From JAUVXY01 sp964392345 (GTDB lineage: Bacteria; Actinomycetota; Humimicrobiia; Humimicrobiales; Humimicrobiaceae), in contig CAYMPQ010000014.1 in NCBI GenBank assembly GCA_964392345.1, positions 1 through 29,171 on the forward strand: a stretch of 29,171 nucleotides of DNA, in the 5' to 3' direction. How positions within the stretch are numbered: the first letter of the stretch is position 1; every line of letters begins with the position of its first letter. Below, one piece after another: positions 7,384-15,178 of this stretch. The translations under genes were made by a program, and so were the position numbers. The notes below the pieces were generated by a model. The model was not told where the DNA came from and did no database searches. It saw only the letters and a program-made list of their open reading frames with translations.

Positions 7384-8388
7384 CTATTTTAGTTCCCTGA
7401 GAGACTTTGCGCAATCTTCAGGTAAAATAGTATTTATGTTTATGCCGGACCCAATTTCAAATCCTGCCCGTGTGACAAGCCTTGGCAATATATTAAGATT
7501 CCAGTGATAGTTCCTTCCACCAGATTTATCAATTGGTGAACTCTCAATTACATAATTATACTCCGGATTATCCAATAAATAGTATAATTTATGCAGAATT
7601 GTTCTTAAAATAGAAGCAAGGCTCCTGGCACCTTTTTCCGAAATAGAGCCAAAACAAGACTCATGTTTCCTGGGTAAAATCTTAACATTGTACGGAACAG
7701 TAGAAGCATATGGAGCAAAAGCAATAAAATCTTCATTTTCACAGATAATTCTTTTTTTACCTATTATTTCATATTGAATTATATCACAGAACACACATCT
7801 GCCAAAATCATCAAAATATATCTGTGATTCCAATAATTTATTCCTAATGTAGCATGGTACAAAAGGAGTAGCAATAATCTGTGAGTGCGGATGCTCAAGC
7901 GATGTTCCTGCACCCATTCCGTGGTTCTTAAAAATAACTATTAGCTGGCAGTTCTCATCTTTGCTTAGTTCTACAAATCTCTGTCTGTATGTCAGCACTA
8001 CTTTTTCAGCTTGCTCTAGCTTTACAGTTGCCAGGTTATCATTATGTTTCGGAGATTCAATTATTACTTCATGTCTTCCAACTCCATCCATATAAAGATA
8101 CCCGCCCTCAATATGCCTGTCTATTGCACCGCTGGACGCTTCCTTCTCTCTCAGAGCAGGGTACTTGTTAGGCACTACCCTTACTTTCCAGTCATCTCCT
8201 TCCTTAATGCTAAAGATTTCCTTCGGTGTCATGTCCTCATTCCCTTTACAAAATGGGCAACTTTCCACATATTCATCTTTGACTTGTTCTTTTCCCACTA
8301 CATCACATTTATATTTTGGTCTTTTAGCCCTCTCAGTAGCAAATATTGTCCAATCCCTTGTCGATAAATCCTGTCTTATAACAGACAA
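7384..8388 (-). CDS. galT: Galactose-1-phosphate uridylyltransferase family protein
   Basis: A 334-residue HIT-superfamily nucleotidylyltransferase. The active-site His-Pro-His is at 166-168 (GTSLEHPHSQ), in the same place as in known GalT. Two Cys pairs, C44-x2-C47 and C198-x2-C201, are possible zinc ligands. A late N-Y-H-W-N segment is also family-like. It starts at TTG 8388 behind GAGGAGGAG with 7-base spacing. It heads the operon that continues with GT4, gpgS, phosphatase and GT2. In this setting it may supply or recycle UDP-glucose rather than serve galactose breakdown, since no galK or galE is in the window. Some family members use other sugar phosphates. Confidence 0.88.
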   Translation of the reverse strand: MSVIRQDLSTRDWTIFATERAKRPKYKCDVVGKEQVKDEYVESCPFCKGNEDMTPKEIFSIKEGDDWKVRVVPNKYPALREKEASSGAIDRHIEGGYLYMDGVGRHEVIIESPKHNDNLATVKLEQAEKVVLTYRQRFVELSKDENCQLIVIFKNHGMGAGTSLEHPHSQIIATPFVPCYIRNKLLESQIYFDDFGRCVFCDIIQYEIIGKKRIICENEDFIAFAPYASTVPYNVKILPRKHESCFGSISEKGARSLASILRTILHKLYYLLDNPEYNYVIESSPIDKSGGRNYHWNLNILPRLVTRAGFEIGSGININTILPEDCAKSLRELK

Positions 8389-8712
8389 TTAAGTTCTCCT
8401 CCTCAAATTAATTATTTTATATAAAAATTACTGCTGTATTTGGTTTTTCGGCTGCTTTAGCTGACAAATATACATGCAGCCCTTCCTACGTTTATAATAA
8501 ATTACTATTTCAATCATTACAAATAAAAATATTTTGCAGCCACAACATATTTAAATAAATCTTTCTCGCCTAAAACCTACAAAAATTTAAAATTAAAATC
8601 TATGAAAATTAAATGCAAAATAAGATATAATAATTTATGTCATAAAACCAAGATATCAATTAAATATGTGAGGCAAAAACTCTGTTTTAATTAATAAACA
8701 CACAGCTAAGAA
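8389..8712. other. Divergent intergenic region between galT and the zincin gene
   Basis: A 324-base A/T-rich gap. It must hold the promoter of the minus-strand solute operon and that of the zincin gene. I see one inverted repeat, GGCTGC (8450-8455) and GCAGCC (8476-8481), about 60 bases upstream of galT, which could be an operator. I see no convincing -35/-10 pair for galT and no RNA gene. Confidence 0.5.
8602..8631 (+). promoter_or_regulatory. Candidate promoter for the zincin gene
   Basis: A perfect TATAAT at 8626-8631 is preceded at 18 bases by a weak ATGAAA (8602-8607). It would give a leader of about 75 bases before the ATG at 8713. Confidence 0.35.
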
Positions 8713-9078
8713 ATGGAAAAGAAAGAATTTGAAGAAATTATTATAAAAACTATTGAAAGCTTACCGGCTAAGTTTAAAAAGAAGCTTAAAAATATAGATA
8801 TCATTGTTGAAGAAGAAGATACCAGGTATTATATAAAAAGTAAAAATAGGGCTGACAATAATAAACTTACGCTGGGGCTTTACCAGGGACTTCCGCTTAC
8901 AAAACAGGCTGGGAAGAGAAGAGTTATGCCAGACAAAATTACAATATACAAAAAATCTATTGAAGCAGTAAGCCATAGCAGAGAAGCAATTGAAAAAAAT
9001 ATAAAAAGAGTGGTGCTGCATGAAATAGGCCATTATTTTGGACTTGACGAAAAAAAATTAAAAAACTTAGGTTTTTAG
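8713..9078 (+). CDS. Zincin-like metallopeptidase family protein (PF06262/COG3824 type)
   Basis: A 121-residue protein ending in the zincin motif HEIGHYFGLD: His103, Glu104 and His107, with Asp112 as possible third ligand. It matches the small single-domain bacterial family of the Zincin_1 type, whose substrates are largely unknown. No signal peptide is seen, so it is probably cytoplasmic. The start ATG has only a weak purine-rich site. It is alone on the plus strand, and its stop TAG overlaps the stop TAA of the converging DUF89 gene. Confidence 0.85.
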   Translation: MEKKEFEEIIIKTIESLPAKFKKKLKNIDIIVEEEDTRYYIKSKNRADNNKLTLGLYQGLPLTKQAGKRRVMPDKITIYKKSIEAVSHSREAIEKNIKRVVLHEIGHYFGLDEKKLKNLGF

Positions 9079-9962
9079 ACTTTCTTGCTTCCCCATCTGA
9101 GATCTCTTTTTACCATGACAACATCAAGATAATTTACCCCAAGCTCTCTGGCTATTTTTTCGCATTTTGCTTTTAGTATAAAGAAGATATTTGCATCTAC
9201 ATCATCAAGCGTTTCAAAATTGCCCTGCCCCTTGCTGATTATAAGATCTGCTTTTCTGAACTCTTCTAAAAATTCATCCGACGCATAATTAAAATTAACT
9301 CCAATCCTGTCATTTCCTGTTTCTACAACTTTAACCAAACTGTCCAGGCCAACTTCTTCTGCATCTTTTCGTGTGGCATCATTTATTATGGGGCCGGACT
9401 TTACAGATAAAACTACATTTTTGTGCTGCTTTATTAATTCCTTTATAAAAACTCTGTCAAAAACTAATTCTCCTGCATTATCGCTTATATATAAAATATT
9501 TTTTGCCTCACTAAGCGATTTTTTAAACTTGGAATAATCATCTGCTGCAAAAGGCATGTTTTTTATATCACCAATAATTTTTTCAAAATTAAGTGAACTG
9601 CTGCCGCCTTTATTTATTCCTAAATCAATTATATTGCCCTCTACAGCAATTTTTATGCCTGCGTATAACCTGTCAGGTGACTTTGCAACAATTTCTTTCA
9701 ATCTTGGGTAAATTTCTAAGGCTGCTTTATTGCTTTCTTCTTTCAGTTTACAATAAGGATCTTTTACACCTGTAAATTTTCTGCTCGCAATATAAGCAAT
9801 ATCAGAGTTATGCGCTGGAGGAAGATCGTAATCTATTTTCTCTAAATCATTTAAAAGTCCCTTTACTGCCTTTCTCTTTATGCTTTCGCTACATTTAATT
9901 AAGTTCAAAGTATTTATACACTGCTTTATAATACAGGGTACGCATTCCAAATCAGTCTTCAC
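9075..9962 (-). CDS. ARMT1/DUF89-like damage-control phosphatase
   Basis: A 295-residue protein of the DUF89 metal-dependent phosphatase family (PF01937, COG1578). Features are the N-terminal ECVPCIIKQ with a C-x2-C pair seen in the prokaryotic subgroup, the central SDNAGELVFDRVFI core with its Asp-Asn metal site, then SVKSGPIINDAT and SKGQGNFE near the C-terminus. Family members hydrolyse harmful or surplus phosphometabolites, including sugar phosphates. It starts at GTG 9962 behind AAAGGAGG. It is read away from lon. The exact substrate cannot be told; it may deal with sugar phosphates from neighbouring metabolism, but that is a guess. Confidence 0.85.
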   Translation of the reverse strand: MKTDLECVPCIIKQCINTLNLIKCSESIKRKAVKGLLNDLEKIDYDLPPAHNSDIAYIASRKFTGVKDPYCKLKEESNKAALEIYPRLKEIVAKSPDRLYAGIKIAVEGNIIDLGINKGGSSSLNFEKIIGDIKNMPFAADDYSKFKKSLSEAKNILYISDNAGELVFDRVFIKELIKQHKNVVLSVKSGPIINDATRKDAEEVGLDSLVKVVETGNDRIGVNFNYASDEFLEEFRKADLIISKGQGNFETLDDVDANIFFILKAKCEKIARELGVNYLDVVMVKRDLRWGSKKV

Positions 9963-9999
9963 AAAAAACCTCCTTTTTCATTAGCAACATAGGTTTTAC

Positions 10000-10028
10000 A
10001 TTATACAAAAGGATAATCTATAAATACA
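10000..10028 (-). promoter_or_regulatory. Weak candidate promoter for the DUF89 gene
   Basis: On the minus strand TATAAT (10000-10005) lies 17 bases from TGTATT (10023-10028), about 40 bases before the GTG start. The -10 is perfect and the -35 is poor. Confidence 0.35.
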
Positions 10029-10118
10029 GTAAAAATATAAGCCTCCCTCAACTTTAATTATAAAAATGTTGCAATACTAAAATTATTTTCATATAAAGTG
10101 AAAAATATTTTTTGCAAG

Positions 10119-10154
10119 TTTAGAAAATTATTTTGACATCTTTAGAAAATTATT
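10119..10154. repeat. Two direct copies of a 14-base repeat over the lon promoter
   Basis: TTTAGAAAATTATT occurs at 10119-10132 and 10141-10154, starting 22 bases apart, close to two helical turns. The first copy reaches the -35 box and the second fills the spacer. The layout fits tandem binding of a regulator to one DNA face. Confidence 0.55.
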
Positions 10155-10162
10155 GTTATAAT
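10133..10162 (+). promoter_or_regulatory. lon promoter (TTGACA, 18, TATAAT)
   Basis: Consensus -35 TTGACA (10133-10138) and -10 TATAAT (10157-10162) are 18 bases apart, 73 bases upstream of the lon ATG. Both hexamers are perfect, so this is a strong housekeeping-sigma promoter. It is overlaid by the direct repeat and followed by an inverted repeat, so it is likely repressed or modulated. Confidence 0.8.
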
Positions 10163-10175
10163 TGAAACGTTAGGA

Positions 10176-10199
10176 TATAGTATATTAGGATGTACTATA
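10176..10199. promoter_or_regulatory. Inverted repeat just downstream of the lon start site
   Basis: TATAGTA (10176-10182) and TACTATA (10193-10199) form a perfect 7-bp inverted repeat with a 10-base gap, beginning about seven bases after the expected transcription start. This is a typical place for a repressor operator. It is not the CIRCE element of HrcA. Confidence 0.5.
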
Positions 10200-10235
10200 C
10201 AGGTAATTATATAAAAACAGGAGTTGAAACATAAT

Positions 10236-12620
10236 ATGGCTGAAGAAAAAATTGCTAATGAAAATGAAAACAAATTGAAAATACCGCAAGAACTCCCACT
10301 GCTTGCACTAAAGAATAGTGTTGTGTTCCCACACTTAGCCACACCGCTTGCAGTTGGAAGGAAGGTATCGCTTGGAGCCATTAAGAGTGCATCGAAAGAA
10401 CACCAGATTATAGTAGTTGTAGCTCAGAAAGAAAAAGATAAAGAACATATAAAAAAAGATGATTTGTATGACGTTGGCACAGCATGCGCTTTAAAACAAG
10501 TGGTAACCGTATCATCCAATGAAATAAAATGTATAGTTGAGGGCATTTCCAGAGTTAAAGTAAAATATTTTACCCAAACTGAGCCATACTTCAGGGTTTT
10601 TACTGAAGTATTGGAAGAAAAACCTTATGAAGAAGATGAAGAAATAGAAAATTTAGATACTACTATTAGAATGCAGGTTGAAAAATTTATTCAGCTCGGA
10701 ATACCGCTGCCAACTGCATTCGTAGTTGCAGCCACAAGTATTTCCAGGCCTGATGTTCAGGCAGATTTATTTGCGTCATATCTCTTATCAAACATACATC
10801 AAAAACAAAAAATTCTTGAAGAAGCTGATTTGAAAAAAAGACTTAAAAAACTAACAGAATATTTAGGAGAAGAATTAAGAAAATTTGAAGTTCAATCACA
10901 AATAAGAGATAAGGTGCAAAAGGAAGTCGGTAAAACTCAGAGAGAATATTATCTTCGCCAGCAGCTCAGAACAATTAAAAAAGAGCTTGGAGAATCTGAC
11001 GAATCTATTGCACTGACACAGGAATTAGAAAAAAAACTTCAAAAGAAAAAACTTCCGAAGGAAGCAGAAGAAAAAGTAAAAAAAGAAATAAAAAGGCTGG
11101 AAGATATTCCAAGTATGTCTCCGGAGCATTCTTATATCAGGACATATATAGATTGCATGCTTGAAGTCCCATGGTCAGAAAGCACAAAAGACATGCTTGA
11201 CTTGAAAAAGGCAAAAAAGACACTGGATAACGACCATTACGACCTGGATAAAGTTAAAGAACATATACTTGACTACCTTGCTGTAAAAAAGTTAAAGGGA
11301 AAATCAACAAAGGGGCCTATTCTCTGTTTTGTTGGCCCTCCCGGTGTAGGCAAAACATCTCTTGGACAATCCATAGCAAAGTCACTTGGCAGAAAATTCA
11401 TAAGAATGTCTATTGGTGGTATAAGAGACGAAGCTGAAATTAGAGGGCATAGAAGAACATATGTAGGAGCACTTCCGGGTAGAATTGTGCAAGGGCTTAC
11501 ACAGGCAGGAACAAAGAATCCTGTATTCATGCTGGATGAAATTGATAAGGTTGGAGCAGATTTTAGGGGTGACCCTTCATCAGCTTTACTGGAAGTATTG
11601 GATCCCGAACAAAATAACTCATTTCGGGACCACTACCTTGAAGTACCGCTTGACCTGTCTAACGTTATGTTTATAACTACAGCCAACATTTTGGACACCA
11701 TACACCCTGCTCTCATAGACAGGATGGAGACATTAGAGCTACCGGGTTACAGCACAGAAGAAAAGACCCATATTGCTGAAAAATTTCTGGTACCCAAGCA
11801 GCTAAAAGAACAGGGAATTGAAAAATATGGAGTAAAATTTAGCAGAGATGCTATCCTGTTGATAATTGAAGAATACACCCGGGAAGCAGGAGTTAGAAAC
11901 TTGGAACGGGAAATAGCAAATGTATGTAAAAAAATTGCAAGAGAAATAGTAGAAAAGAACAAACATCCTAAATATATAACTCCGAAAAAGGTTAGATACT
12001 ATCTGGGAATATCCAGAGTTCAGCCAAGCGAGATAGAAGACAAAAACAGAATAGGAGTAGCAACAGGTCTTGCATATACCCCTGTTGGAGGAGACATCAT
12101 ACTTATTGAATCTACTTACTATAAAGGCAATGGACAGCTGATACTTACCGGTAAGCTTGGAGATGTTATGAAAGAATCTGCAAAAGCTGCAATAAGTTAT
12201 GTGCACTCAAAGGCAAAAGAATTTGAAATAAATGAAAATTTATTTAGTAAGTCCGATGTACATATACATGTACCAGCAGGTGCCATACCAAAGGATGGAC
12301 CATCAGCAGGAGTAGCTATAACATCTTCACTGGTGTCTGCATTTACCAAAATACCAGTTTTAAGAGATGTTGGAATGACTGGAGAAATAACATTGCGAGG
12401 CAGAGTGCTGCCAATTGGAGGACTAAAAGAAAAACTTCTGGCAGCTAAAAGAGCCGGGCTTAAAAAAGTAGTGCTGCCTGCCAAAAATAAAAAAGACCTT
12501 GAAGAAGTGCCGCAAAGCATAACCAGAGGATTAAATCTGGTGTTTGTAAACAATATAGATGAAGTAATAGGACATACATTAGAAAAAAATCCTATCGAGA
12601 AAAAACCTGATGAAGCCTGA
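10236..12620 (+). CDS. lon: ATP-dependent protease Lon
   Basis: A 794-residue LonA protease that unfolds and degrades damaged and regulatory proteins in the cytoplasm. Domain order: N-terminal substrate domain (LLALKNSVVFPH), a coiled-coil region near 200-300, AAA+ module with Walker A GPPGVGKTS (about 367-375) and Walker B FMLDEIDKVG, then the protease domain. The catalytic dyad is Ser690 (PKDGPSAG) and Lys733 (GGLKEK), 43 residues apart as in E. coli. I chose ATG 10236; the in-frame TTG at 10224 abuts the AGGAG site and is too close to use. It is monocistronic and converges on purH. Confidence 0.97.
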   Translation: MAEEKIANENENKLKIPQELPLLALKNSVVFPHLATPLAVGRKVSLGAIKSASKEHQIIVVVAQKEKDKEHIKKDDLYDVGTACALKQVVTVSSNEIKCIVEGISRVKVKYFTQTEPYFRVFTEVLEEKPYEEDEEIENLDTTIRMQVEKFIQLGIPLPTAFVVAATSISRPDVQADLFASYLLSNIHQKQKILEEADLKKRLKKLTEYLGEELRKFEVQSQIRDKVQKEVGKTQREYYLRQQLRTIKKELGESDESIALTQELEKKLQKKKLPKEAEEKVKKEIKRLEDIPSMSPEHSYIRTYIDCMLEVPWSESTKDMLDLKKAKKTLDNDHYDLDKVKEHILDYLAVKKLKGKSTKGPILCFVGPPGVGKTSLGQSIAKSLGRKFIRMSIGGIRDEAEIRGHRRTYVGALPGRIVQGLTQAGTKNPVFMLDEIDKVGADFRGDPSSALLEVLDPEQNNSFRDHYLEVPLDLSNVMFITTANILDTIHPALIDRMETLELPGYSTEEKTHIAEKFLVPKQLKEQGIEKYGVKFSRDAILLIIEEYTREAGVRNLEREIANVCKKIAREIVEKNKHPKYITPKKVRYYLGISRVQPSEIEDKNRIGVATGLAYTPVGGDIILIESTYYKGNGQLILTGKLGDVMKESAKAAISYVHSKAKEFEINENLFSKSDVHIHVPAGAIPKDGPSAGVAITSSLVSAFTKIPVLRDVGMTGEITLRGRVLPIGGLKEKLLAAKRAGLKKVVLPAKNKKDLEEVPQSITRGLNLVFVNNIDEVIGHTLEKNPIEKKPDEA

Positions 12621-12680
12621 GGCGAAGCAAGGCTGCCTAAATGTAGTTTGCTTCGCTGTATAAATTTCCTTGCTTCAGGC
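12615..12680. terminator. Nested inverted repeats between lon and purH, probable bidirectional terminator
   Basis: GCGAAGCAA (12622-12630) pairs perfectly with TTGCTTCGC (12648-12656). An outer pair GCCTGA (12615-12620) and TCAGGC (12675-12680) encloses it. A third TTGCTTC copy at 12671-12677 permits alternative pairing. It lies between convergent genes, with T-rich tracts beyond both sides. The outer arm includes the lon stop codon. Confidence 0.6.
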
Positions 12681-12693
12681 AAATTATTTTCTA

Positions 12694-14367
12694 TTAGTGC
12701 TTAAAGTGTCTTTTCCCTGTAAATATCATCGGGATTTTATTTTCATTACAGCACTTTATAACTTCTTCATCCCTTATAGAACCGCCAGGCTGTACGATAG
12801 CTGATATTTTGTTCTTGGCCACAAACTCTACAACATCCTTAAAAGGGAAAAAAGCATCTGAAGCCAACACTGAGCCGGTGCACCTGCCGTTTGATTTTTC
12901 AACTGCAATTTTAGCTGCATCAATTCTGCTCATCTGTCCTGCTCCTACGCCTACAGTCATTTTCCCGCTTGCCAGTACGATAGCATTAGATTTTACATTT
13001 TTTGCTATCTGCCATCCAAAGAGGATGTCTTCCCACTGGCTGGAATTAGGTTCTATATTTGTTACAACTTTCATATTTTCCATGCTATCTATTCCCTCAT
13101 CCAGGTCCTGCAGCAGCATTCCGCCATCCACACTTCTAAATACACAGTCTGGGCTAAAACTTTCAGATTTAATCCTGTTGATGTAGGATTCCAAATCAAA
13201 ATTTATTTTAAGCACCCTTAAATTTTGTTTTTTAGATAATATTTCAAGCGCCTCAGGTTCAAAATCAGGCGCTATCAGAACCTCTACATATTTGTCTGCG
13301 AGAAACTCTGATGCTTCAGCTGTCCACTTTACATTACAGGCAACAATACTTCCAAAAGCTGATACAGGGTCACACTGATATGCCTTCCTGTAAGCTTCTA
13401 AAACTGACTCTGAAACTGCAGCTCCACAGGGATTGCTATGTTTTATCACAGAAACACACGGAGTGCTGAATTCCTTAACAATTCCAAACGCCGCATCACC
13501 ATCTAAAATATTATTGTACGAAAGCTCCTTGCCCTGAAGTTGTTTGCATTTTACAAAACTACCTTTGCCCGCGCTATCAAATTTATAATAAGCAGCTTTC
13601 TGGTGTGGATTTTCGCCATACCTTAAGTCCTGGATCTTTTTAAAATTTAATTTAAGACTATCCTTAAAATTAACATCACTTTCTTTAAAAATGCTCTCGC
13701 TTTCCTCGGCAGAACTGCCGCAATCTATGTTTAAATAATCCCTTACAGAAATATCTGATCTCTCAAAATCCTTAATTTTATTTTTAAAGTAGTTAAAAAT
13801 TACACTGTCATATTCACAGGTATGCTGAAAAGCTTTGACGCTTAATCTAAACAAGCTGTCTTCACTAATACAGCCGCCGCTATCTAAAAGCTCCTTTGAT
13901 ATTTTCTTGTAATCCTCATTATCTACAACTACAGCCACTCCCCTGTAATTTTTAGCAGCACTTCTAATCATAGTAGGCCCGCCAATGTCAATATTTTCTA
14001 CAGCTTCTTCCATGGTTACATCTTCTCTGGATATAGTCTCCTTGAATGGATACAGATTCACTATTACCATATCTATTAATTTTATACCTGCCTCTGAGAC
14101 TTCGTTCATGTGGCTGCTGTTGCTGCGGTCAGCTAATATGCCGCCGTGTATGTATGGATGAAGAGTTTTCACTCTTCCGTTTAACATTTCAGGAAAATTA
14201 GTAACCTCTTCCACCTTTTTTACATCTATCCCTGATTCCTTTAGCTTTTTGTAGGTTCCGCCAGTTGAAATAATTTCTACGCCTAAACTTTGCAAAACAT
14301 TTGCAAACTCAACTATACCCTCTTTATTGGAAACGCTTATTAGGGTCCTCTTTACCTTTGCAGCCAC
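12694..14367 (-). CDS. purH: Bifunctional AICAR transformylase/IMP cyclohydrolase PurH
   Basis: A 557-residue enzyme for the last two steps of IMP synthesis: formyl transfer to AICAR, then ring closure. The N-terminal cyclohydrolase (MGS-like) domain shows ISVSNKEGI, STGGTYK and NGRVKTLHPYIHGG. The C-terminal transformylase shows RYGENPHQKAAYY, VIKHSNPCGAA and DAFFPF. Its length is a little above the usual 510-530 residues; the linker around 200-240 is serine-rich. It starts at GTG 14367 behind AAAGGAGAA. It is the last gene of the purine run, with a structured gap before it. Confidence 0.97.
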   Translation of the reverse strand: MAAKVKRTLISVSNKEGIVEFANVLQSLGVEIISTGGTYKKLKESGIDVKKVEEVTNFPEMLNGRVKTLHPYIHGGILADRSNSSHMNEVSEAGIKLIDMVIVNLYPFKETISREDVTMEEAVENIDIGGPTMIRSAAKNYRGVAVVVDNEDYKKISKELLDSGGCISEDSLFRLSVKAFQHTCEYDSVIFNYFKNKIKDFERSDISVRDYLNIDCGSSAEESESIFKESDVNFKDSLKLNFKKIQDLRYGENPHQKAAYYKFDSAGKGSFVKCKQLQGKELSYNNILDGDAAFGIVKEFSTPCVSVIKHSNPCGAAVSESVLEAYRKAYQCDPVSAFGSIVACNVKWTAEASEFLADKYVEVLIAPDFEPEALEILSKKQNLRVLKINFDLESYINRIKSESFSPDCVFRSVDGGMLLQDLDEGIDSMENMKVVTNIEPNSSQWEDILFGWQIAKNVKSNAIVLASGKMTVGVGAGQMSRIDAAKIAVEKSNGRCTGSVLASDAFFPFKDVVEFVAKNKISAIVQPGGSIRDEEVIKCCNENKIPMIFTGKRHFKH

Positions 14368-14453
14368 TAAATTCTCCTTTCTATCTTTTTATAATATTAC
14401 CTTGCTAATTTACCTGTCTGTTAACTTATTAATTAACATTACAGTAATCAGTG

Positions 14454-14536
14454 CAGGTTACCGGCTTTTTACAAAATACTAAATGCCAGCTATTTTATCT
14501 ATCCCAAGCACAAAGACCCGTATCGGTTAACCAGCC
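14454..14536 (-). other. Structured intergenic RNA candidate between purN and purH
   Basis: The 172-base gap between purN and purH holds a long-range inverted repeat: GCAGGTTACCG (14454-14464) against CGGTTAACCAGC (14525-14536), pairing with one bulged A and one mismatch around a 60-base interior. In the transcript it forms right after the purN stop. It could be a processing or attenuation structure. I see no core of the ZTP or purine riboswitch in it. Confidence 0.4.
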
Positions 14537-14539
14537 ATG

Positions 14540-15151
14540 CTATTTTGCTACTCTTACTCTTCTTCCTTCTATTTTTAATCTATCCTCACAAAAATACTTT
14601 ACCGCCTCTGGGTATATTTTGTGTTCTGCTTTGTGAATTTTTTCCTCAAGGCTTTCAAGACTGTCTTCCTGTTCAATAGATACAGCTTCCTGCAAAACTA
14701 TAGGACCGCTGTCAAGATCTTCTTCCACAAAGTGCACGGTGACACCTGTCACTTTTACACCGTACTCATATGCATCTTTTATGCCGTGTATGCCTTTAAA
14801 AGAAGGAAGAAGCGATGGATGAATATTTAATATTTTATCTTTAAATTCATTTATAAATTTAGTAGTAAAGAGGAACATGTAACCTGCAAGCACTACCAGA
14901 TCAATTTTTTCCATTTTTAAAAGTTCAATTACTTTTAAGTCGAATTGTTCTCTACTTTCAAATTTTTTAGGATCTATAAATTTGGTTTTTATTCCATGTT
15001 TTTTTGCTCTCTCTAAAGCATGCGCATCACTCTTATTGCTGAACACTAAAGCTATCTCACCATCTAAATCGTTGCTGCCGGCATAATCTATAATAGCCTG
15101 CAGATTTGATCCGAATCCTGACACAAAAACTGCTATCCTTTTCTTTGCCAT
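14540..15151 (-). CDS. purN: Phosphoribosylglycinamide formyltransferase PurN
   Basis: A 203-residue GAR transformylase using 10-formyl-tetrahydrofolate, the third step of purine synthesis. The N-terminal VSGFGSNLQAI loop binds the phosphate of GAR. The catalytic trio is Asn109 and His111 in LNIHPSLLPSF, with Asp147 in DLDSGP. Length is normal. ATG 15151 follows AGAGGAGC. It lies 27 bases after purM and appears complete. Confidence 0.97.
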   Translation of the reverse strand: MAKKRIAVFVSGFGSNLQAIIDYAGSNDLDGEIALVFSNKSDAHALERAKKHGIKTKFIDPKKFESREQFDLKVIELLKMEKIDLVVLAGYMFLFTTKFINEFKDKILNIHPSLLPSFKGIHGIKDAYEYGVKVTGVTVHFVEEDLDSGPIVLQEAVSIEQEDSLESLEEKIHKAEHKIYPEAVKYFCEDRLKIEGRRVRVAK

Positions 15152-15178
15152 ATATGTGCTCCTCTTTAATTATTACTT

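Noticed and set aside
10100..10235. CIRCE (HrcA) operator upstream of lon
   Set aside because: The TTAGCACTC/GAGTGCTAA arms are absent; the repeats present are different.
12197..12682. Minus-strand frame opposite the lon protease domain
   Set aside because: A shadow of lon in another frame; the catalytic Ser/Lys coding on the plus strand is certain.
14368..14539. ZTP riboswitch ahead of purH
   Set aside because: A GGGTC is present on the minus strand, but the conserved CCGCCTGGGC-type segment and pseudoknot partners are not.
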